In this document: one piece after another, positions 5,721-8,132 of the stretch
How the letters are laid out: each line of letters begins with the position of its first letter
Numbering within the stretch: position 1 is the first letter of the stretch
From: Acidobacteriota bacterium
Lineage (GTDB): Bacteria; Acidobacteriota; UBA4820; DSQY01
DNA length: 8,132 nucleotides
Assembly (NCBI GenBank): GCA_022759065.1
Contig: JAEMPZ010000007.1
Location: 1-8,132, forward strand
Direction of reading: 5' to 3'
Program-made: the position numbers and the translations under genes
Notes under the pieces: model-generated
Told to the model about the DNA's origin: nothing
The model's input: only the letters and a program-made list of their open reading frames with translations
Databases searched by the model: none

Positions 5721-7129
5721 TTAGTTATTTCTGGAATCGCCCGCGGGTGCATCATTTTGCCAGGGTCCAGGAGATCGTCGAGTTGCGCCTCGGTCAGCCC
5801 GGCGCGCTCCCTGGCCAGATCCCTCACCTTCCTGCCGGTTTGCAGCGCTTCAAGCGCGATCTTCGCCGCGGCGTCGTAACCGATGACCGGGACGAGCGCC
5901 GTGACGAGCCCGATGGAGCGCTCCGCGAGATCCCTGCAGCGGCGAGCGTCTGCCGTGATTCCCAAGACGCACCGCTCGCGGAGAACCGTAAGCGCCTGCG
6001 TCAACATCGTCAGCGACTGAAAGAGATTGAACCCGATCAAAGGCTCGAAAGCGTTGAGTTCCAACTGGCCGCCCTGAGCAGCGAGCGTGATCGCGAGGTC
6101 ATTGGCGATGACCTGGAAGCAGACCTGGTTTGCCACTTCGGGAATGACGGGGTTGACCTTGCCCGGCATTATCGTTGAGCCTGGCTGCACGGCGGGAAGG
6201 TGGATTTCCCCAAGTCCGGCGCGTGGGCCCGACGACAGGAGCCGGAGGTCGTTGCAAACCTTTGAGAGCTTGACCGCGATTCGTTTCAAGACGCCCGACA
6301 ACTGCACGAAAGCTCCGGCGTCGGAGGTTGCCTCCACCAAATTCGGCGCCGTAATGAGCGGAAGGCCGGTTATGCGAATCAAATGTTCGCGCACGGCATC
6401 GGCGTAGCCGGAAACCGTGTTGACTCCCGTTCCGATTGCCGTCGCTCCCAGGTTCATTTCGTGGATGAGCCGCGACGCCTCCCGAAGCCGCTCTATGTCC
6501 TCGCCGACAGTCACCGCCCACGCCGTAAACTCCTGGCCGAGGGTCATCGGGACGGCGTCCTGCATCTGCGTCCGCCCCATCTTTATCACTTCCTTGAACT
6601 CCTCGCCCTTGGCGGCGAAGGCCGCTTCGATCAAGCCCATGGCTGCAATGAGGTCCTGGATCAGCCAGATCGCGGCGAGCTTGAGGGAAGTTGGATAGAC
6701 ATCGTTGGTGGACTGGGAAAGGTTCACGTGGTTGTTTGGATGGCAGTGCTCATAATCGCCGCGCGATTTTCCCAGGAGCTCCAACGCCCTGTTGGCGATG
6801 ACTTCGTTCGCGTTCATGTTCGTCGAGGTGCCCGCCCCGCCTTGGATCACGTCAACAACGAAGTGGGCGTCGAGCGCCCCGGATTGCACTTCTCGCGAGG
6901 CTTGGATGATGGCACTCCCGATTTCCGGCTTCAACTGCCCCAGGTCAATGTTGGCGCGAGCCGCGGCCTCCTTGATCGCGCCCAAGGCCTTGACGAGCGC
7001 CCTGAAGCGGGAGATCGGGATGCCGGTTATTGGAAAATTCTCAACGGCGCGCAGTGTTTGGACGCCGTAATATGCTTCGGCGGGAACCTGTTTCTCGCCA
7101 AGGCTGTCGTGCTCCGTCCTCGAACTCAT
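5714..7129 (-). CDS. aspA: Aspartate ammonia-lyase (aspartase)
   Basis: Reversibly converts L-aspartate to fumarate and ammonia in the cytoplasm as a homotetramer of the aspartase/fumarase superfamily. With the ATG at 7129 the protein has 471 residues, about the E. coli AspA length. Conserved regions are all present: VPAEAYYGVQTLRAVENF near the N-terminus, QGGAGTSTNMNANEV about 96-110, HVNLSQSTND at 134-143, GRTQMQDAVPMTLGQEF about 185-201, and the signature loop GSTIMPGKVNP at 317-327 with the general-base Ser at 318. GRTQ with MQDAVPMT and CNDLRLLSSGPRAGL favour aspartase over class II fumarase. A GTG at 7150 would add seven residues but lacks a good ribosome site, whereas ATG 7129 has GGAGG 6 nt upstream. 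The yitT-family gene follows 3 nt downstream. No residue looks disrupted. Confidence 0.95.
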   Translation of the reverse strand: MSSRTEHDSLGEKQVPAEAYYGVQTLRAVENFPITGIPISRFRALVKALGAIKEAAARANIDLGQLKPEIGSAIIQASREVQSGALDAHFVVDVIQGGAGTSTNMNANEVIANRALELLGKSRGDYEHCHPNNHVNLSQSTNDVYPTSLKLAAIWLIQDLIAAMGLIEAAFAAKGEEFKEVIKMGRTQMQDAVPMTLGQEFTAWAVTVGEDIERLREASRLIHEMNLGATAIGTGVNTVSGYADAVREHLIRITGLPLITAPNLVEATSDAGAFVQLSGVLKRIAVKLSKVCNDLRLLSSGPRAGLGEIHLPAVQPGSTIMPGKVNPVIPEVANQVCFQVIANDLAITLAAQGGQLELNAFEPLIGFNLFQSLTMLTQALTVLRERCVLGITADARRCRDLAERSIGLVTALVPVIGYDAAAKIALEALQTGRKVRDLARERAGLTEAQLDDLLDPGKMMHPRAIPEITKR

Positions 7130-7135
7130 CAATAT

Positions 7136-7140
7136 CCTCC
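7136..7140 (-). promoter_or_regulatory. aspA: Shine-Dalgarno that fixes the aspA start
   Basis: GGAGG on the minus strand, 6 nt before ATG 7129. This is the strongest ribosome site near the gene and argues against the longer GTG start at 7150. Confidence 0.8.
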
Positions 7141-7193
7141 GTCCCGCCACGAGGCGGCTTGGCGGGTAGTATACAACAACCGCCTAACTTCCC

Positions 7194-7224
7194 ATCATAC
7201 CAAGTCACCGTCAAAAGATGACAA
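7194..7224 (-). promoter_or_regulatory. Possible aspA promoter with extended -10
   Basis: On the minus strand TTGTCA (7224-7219) is followed after 19 nt by TATGAT (7199-7194), preceded by TGG, an extended -10 arrangement. The spacing is longer than the ideal 17. A competing -10-like TATACT lies at 7173-7168 but has no good -35. Treat as a candidate only. Confidence 0.3.
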
Positions 7225-7230
7225 TATCAC

Positions 7231-7254
7231 CGCAAAGTCGCGGAGGCACGAAGG
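7231..7254. repeat. Octamer repeat, CACAAAGG family, copy 2
   Basis: Three 8-nt units (CGCAAAGT, CGCGGAGG, CACGAAGG) parallel the three units at 1612-1635 in the same order, with the same ACC lead-in. This is one dispersed repeat family at two loci about 5.6 kb apart. Confidence 0.6.
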
Positions 7255-7275
7255 GAAGACCAAGGGCAAAGGATA

Positions 7276-7296
7276 ATTTTGAATGTTGAATTTTAA
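7276..7296. repeat. Heptamer repeat ATTTTGA, 3 units
   Basis: ATTTTGA, ATGTTGA and ATTTTAA run in 7-nt phase, A+T-rich within otherwise G+C-rich DNA. They lie between aspA and pagL, about 100 nt before the pagL start. Confidence 0.6.
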
Positions 7297-7355
7297 CCTG
7301 GCGCAGACTGATGCTCTTGCGGCAAACGGTCTCATTGGGGCAAAATAGCTTTGGG

Positions 7356-7373
7356 GCGCGGCATGGACCGCGC
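7356..7373 (+). promoter_or_regulatory. Hairpin in the pagL leader
   Basis: GCGCGG, a 6-nt loop and CCGCGC form a perfect all-GC 6-bp stem ending 12 nt before the AGGAG ribosome site of the pagL-like gene. No T-run follows, so it is more likely a leader structure affecting mRNA stability or translation than a terminator. No aptamer class is recognised. Confidence 0.45.
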
Positions 7374-7396
7374 TAAAGGGGTGAAAGGAGATATCC

Positions 7397-7888
7397 ATGA
7401 AGCTAGGACGCTTGGCAATCGTACCCGTCGCCGCCTTGTTGCTCGCTGTGGCGTTTCCCGCCCACGCCGGGGACACCGACCTTCTCATGGGCGCCGGGCG
7501 ACTCAACCTGCGGAATTCGGAGGGAATCGCCTACGGCTCCATCGAGGCCATGCACCTGTGGGGCCACGCGCGTTACTGGGGCATCTGGGGCGCGGCGGAC
7601 GTGAGCGACAGCGCGGATTGGGTGGGAGGCGGCCTCTTCGCCACCTGGCCTTTCGCCCCGAAGTGGTCGCTCACCATAAGCTCCGGGCCGGGCTGGTACT
7701 CAGAGCCAAGCAAACTCAAACTTGGAAGCTCCCTGGAGTTTCGCTCAACGGCCTACCTTATCCACCGGTGGGGCCGGTACGGGGCGGGGCTGAGCGTCAG
7801 CCACTACTCCAACGCGGGGACCGCTTCACACAACCCAGGTACCGAGTCGGTTCGCCTCTTCTTTTCCGTGCGCCTGGGCAAGCGCTAA
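7397..7888 (+). CDS. pagL: PagL-like lipid A 3-O-deacylase, outer membrane
   Basis: A 163-residue precursor. The first 24 residues are a Sec signal peptide (Lys/Arg start, hydrophobic VAALLLAVAF, cleavage after AHA). The mature part of about 139 residues alternates polar and aromatic strands and ends in RLFFSVRLGKR, as an 8-stranded barrel would. The decisive segment is SVSHYSNAG followed by HNPGTES: His136, Ser138 and Glu150 reproduce the PagL catalytic triad with its exact spacing (His, +2 Ser, +14 Glu), and the flanking Asn139 and NPG are also family features. PagL removes the 3-O-linked acyl chain from lipid A, changing endotoxicity and outer-membrane packing. AGGAG lies 6 nt before the ATG. 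The gene is apparently monocistronic and divergent from aspA. Overall similarity outside the triad segment could not be tested, so another acyloxyacyl hydrolase specificity remains possible. Confidence 0.82.
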   Translation: MKLGRLAIVPVAALLLAVAFPAHAGDTDLLMGAGRLNLRNSEGIAYGSIEAMHLWGHARYWGIWGAADVSDSADWVGGGLFATWPFAPKWSLTISSGPGWYSEPSKLKLGSSLEFRSTAYLIHRWGRYGAGLSVSHYSNAGTASHNPGTESVRLFFSVRLGKR

Positions 7889-7908
7889 CCGCCGCCAAAG
7901 GGCGGGTT
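7887..7908 (+). terminator. Weak stem-loop at the pagL stop
   Basis: CCGCC (7889-7893) can pair with GGCGG (7901-7905) around a 7-nt loop, with AA/TT extending the stem across a bulged G. It overlaps the stop codon and is followed by TTGGTGG rather than a T-run. It may slow polymerase or protect the 3' end, but it is not a standard intrinsic terminator. Confidence 0.3.
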
Positions 7909-7922
7909 GGTGGCTTGGTGGT
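7907..7922. repeat. Octamer repeat TTGGTGGY, 2 units
   Basis: Two adjacent 8-nt units differ only in the final base. They open the run of short-period repeats that fills the region after pagL. Confidence 0.6.
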
Positions 7923-7948
7923 AAATCTTCCCTCGCTGGAATGCGGTT

Positions 7949-7980
7949 TCGGAGTATCGGTGTTTCGGCGTGTCGGCGTT
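7949..7980. repeat. Octamer tandem repeat TCGGNGTN, 4 units
   Basis: Four consecutive 8-nt units all begin TCGG and share GT at positions 6-7 (TCGGAGTA, TCGGTGTT, TCGGCGTG, TCGGCGTT). They abut the GATGANN array at 7981 without a gap. Confidence 0.75.
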
Positions 7981-8001
7981 GATGATAGATGAGGGATGCG
8001 G
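7981..8001. repeat. Heptamer tandem repeat GATGANN, 3 units, second locus
   Basis: GATGATA, GATGAGG and GATGCGG in 7-nt phase. The first two are the second and fourth units of the array at 1640-1667, so this locus lacks the GATGATG unit found there. Confidence 0.7.
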
Positions 8002-8020
8002 GCGGAAGCATGAAGAGTGA

Positions 8021-8069
8021 AGAGGTTAAGCGTTAAGAGTTAGGGGCTAGGAGTTAGGAGTTGGGAGTT
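8021..8069. repeat. Heptamer tandem repeat AGGAGTT, about 7 units
   Basis: Seven 7-nt units in phase with consensus AGGAGTT, more diverged at the left end and nearly perfect at 8049-8069 (AGGAGTT twice, then GGGAGTT). This is the longest short-period array in the window. It stops about 20 nt before a strong promoter. Confidence 0.75.
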
Positions 8070-8090
8070 ACTAATCAGGCACGATAATAC

Positions 8091-8119
8091 TTGACATTTC
8101 TTGAGGAAAGTGTTATATT
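8091..8119 (+). promoter_or_regulatory. Near-consensus sigma70-type promoter
   Basis: TTGACA (8091-8096), a 17-nt spacer and TATATT (8114-8119): a perfect -35, optimal spacing and a -10 one base off consensus. It reads rightward out of the window. Transcription would start around 8125-8127, on or beside the ATGGAGA at 8126. The downstream gene is therefore either leaderless or uses GGAGA as its ribosome site after a very short leader. The spacer contains TTTCTTGAGGAAA, a near palindrome that could be an operator. Confidence 0.75.
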
Positions 8120-8132
8120 GTTGGTATGGAGA

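Noticed and set aside
5714..7129. Class II fumarase instead of aspartase
   Set aside because: GRTQMQDAVPMTLGQEF, the signature-loop context and the C-terminal region follow the aspartase pattern more closely.
7130..7150. Longer aspA start at GTG 7150
   Set aside because: No good ribosome site; GGAGG sits 6 nt before ATG 7129 and the shorter product matches aspartase N-termini.
6383..7276. 297-residue plus-strand open frame opposite aspA
   Set aside because: It is the antisense shadow of a clearly conserved aspartase in G+C-rich DNA; its translation shows no recognisable domain.
7317..7345. TTGCGG with CAAAAT 18 nt later as a pagL promoter
   Set aside because: Both hexamers are poor matches; not distinguishable from background.
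7151..7396. tRNA or small RNA gene between aspA and pagL
   Set aside because: No cloverleaf, no T-loop consensus and no CCA end; only repeats, a weak promoter candidate and a short hairpin are visible.
7907..8069. CRISPR array
   Set aside because: Units are 7-8 nt and contiguous with no spacers; there are no cas genes.

Overview
The window is G+C-rich DNA from a Gram-negative bacterium. A TonB-family envelope protein and a PagL-type outer-membrane lipid A deacylase both imply an outer membrane. Nothing in the sequence fixes the phylum. The TonB C-terminal domain reads, from memory, more like those of Acidobacteriota and related environmental lineages than enterobacterial TonB, and the intergenic 7-8 nt repeats recall genomes of uncultured environmental bacteria. 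Both points are impressions only.

Layout, left to right. (1) The 3' part of a TPR-type helical-repeat protein (+), cut by the window edge. (2) An intergenic stretch built largely of short-period repeats. (3) A small single-domain cupin (+). (4) A decayed thiol peroxidase (tpx) remnant on the minus strand, squeezed between the cupin stop and the stop of the next gene. (5) A TonB-family gene (-), interrupted by a frameshift at a GGGG run and translationally coupled by an ATGA overlap to an upstream beta-lactamase-fold serine hydrolase (-). (6) A repeat-bearing gap. (7) A tight two-gene unit (-): aspartate ammonia-lyase (aspA), then a YitT-family membrane protein 3 nt downstream. (8) A divergent gap with further repeats. 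(9) A pagL-like gene (+). (10) A tail packed with four kinds of 7-8 nt tandem repeat, ending in a near-consensus sigma70-type promoter that drives something beyond the window.

Functionally this is a mixed chromosomal neighbourhood rather than one pathway. AspA links aspartate to fumarate and ammonia. YitT is an integral membrane protein of unknown function. The hydrolase/TonB pair points to envelope work. PagL would trim lipid A. The least ordinary elements are the tpx remnant (both redox cysteines still readable, about 40 residues deleted between the cysteine module and the C-terminal strand), the tonB frameshift, and the 7-8 nt repeats found in every non-operonic gap except the one holding the tpx remnant. 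I found no tRNA, rRNA, CRISPR array, insertion sequence or convincing new multi-gene defence system.
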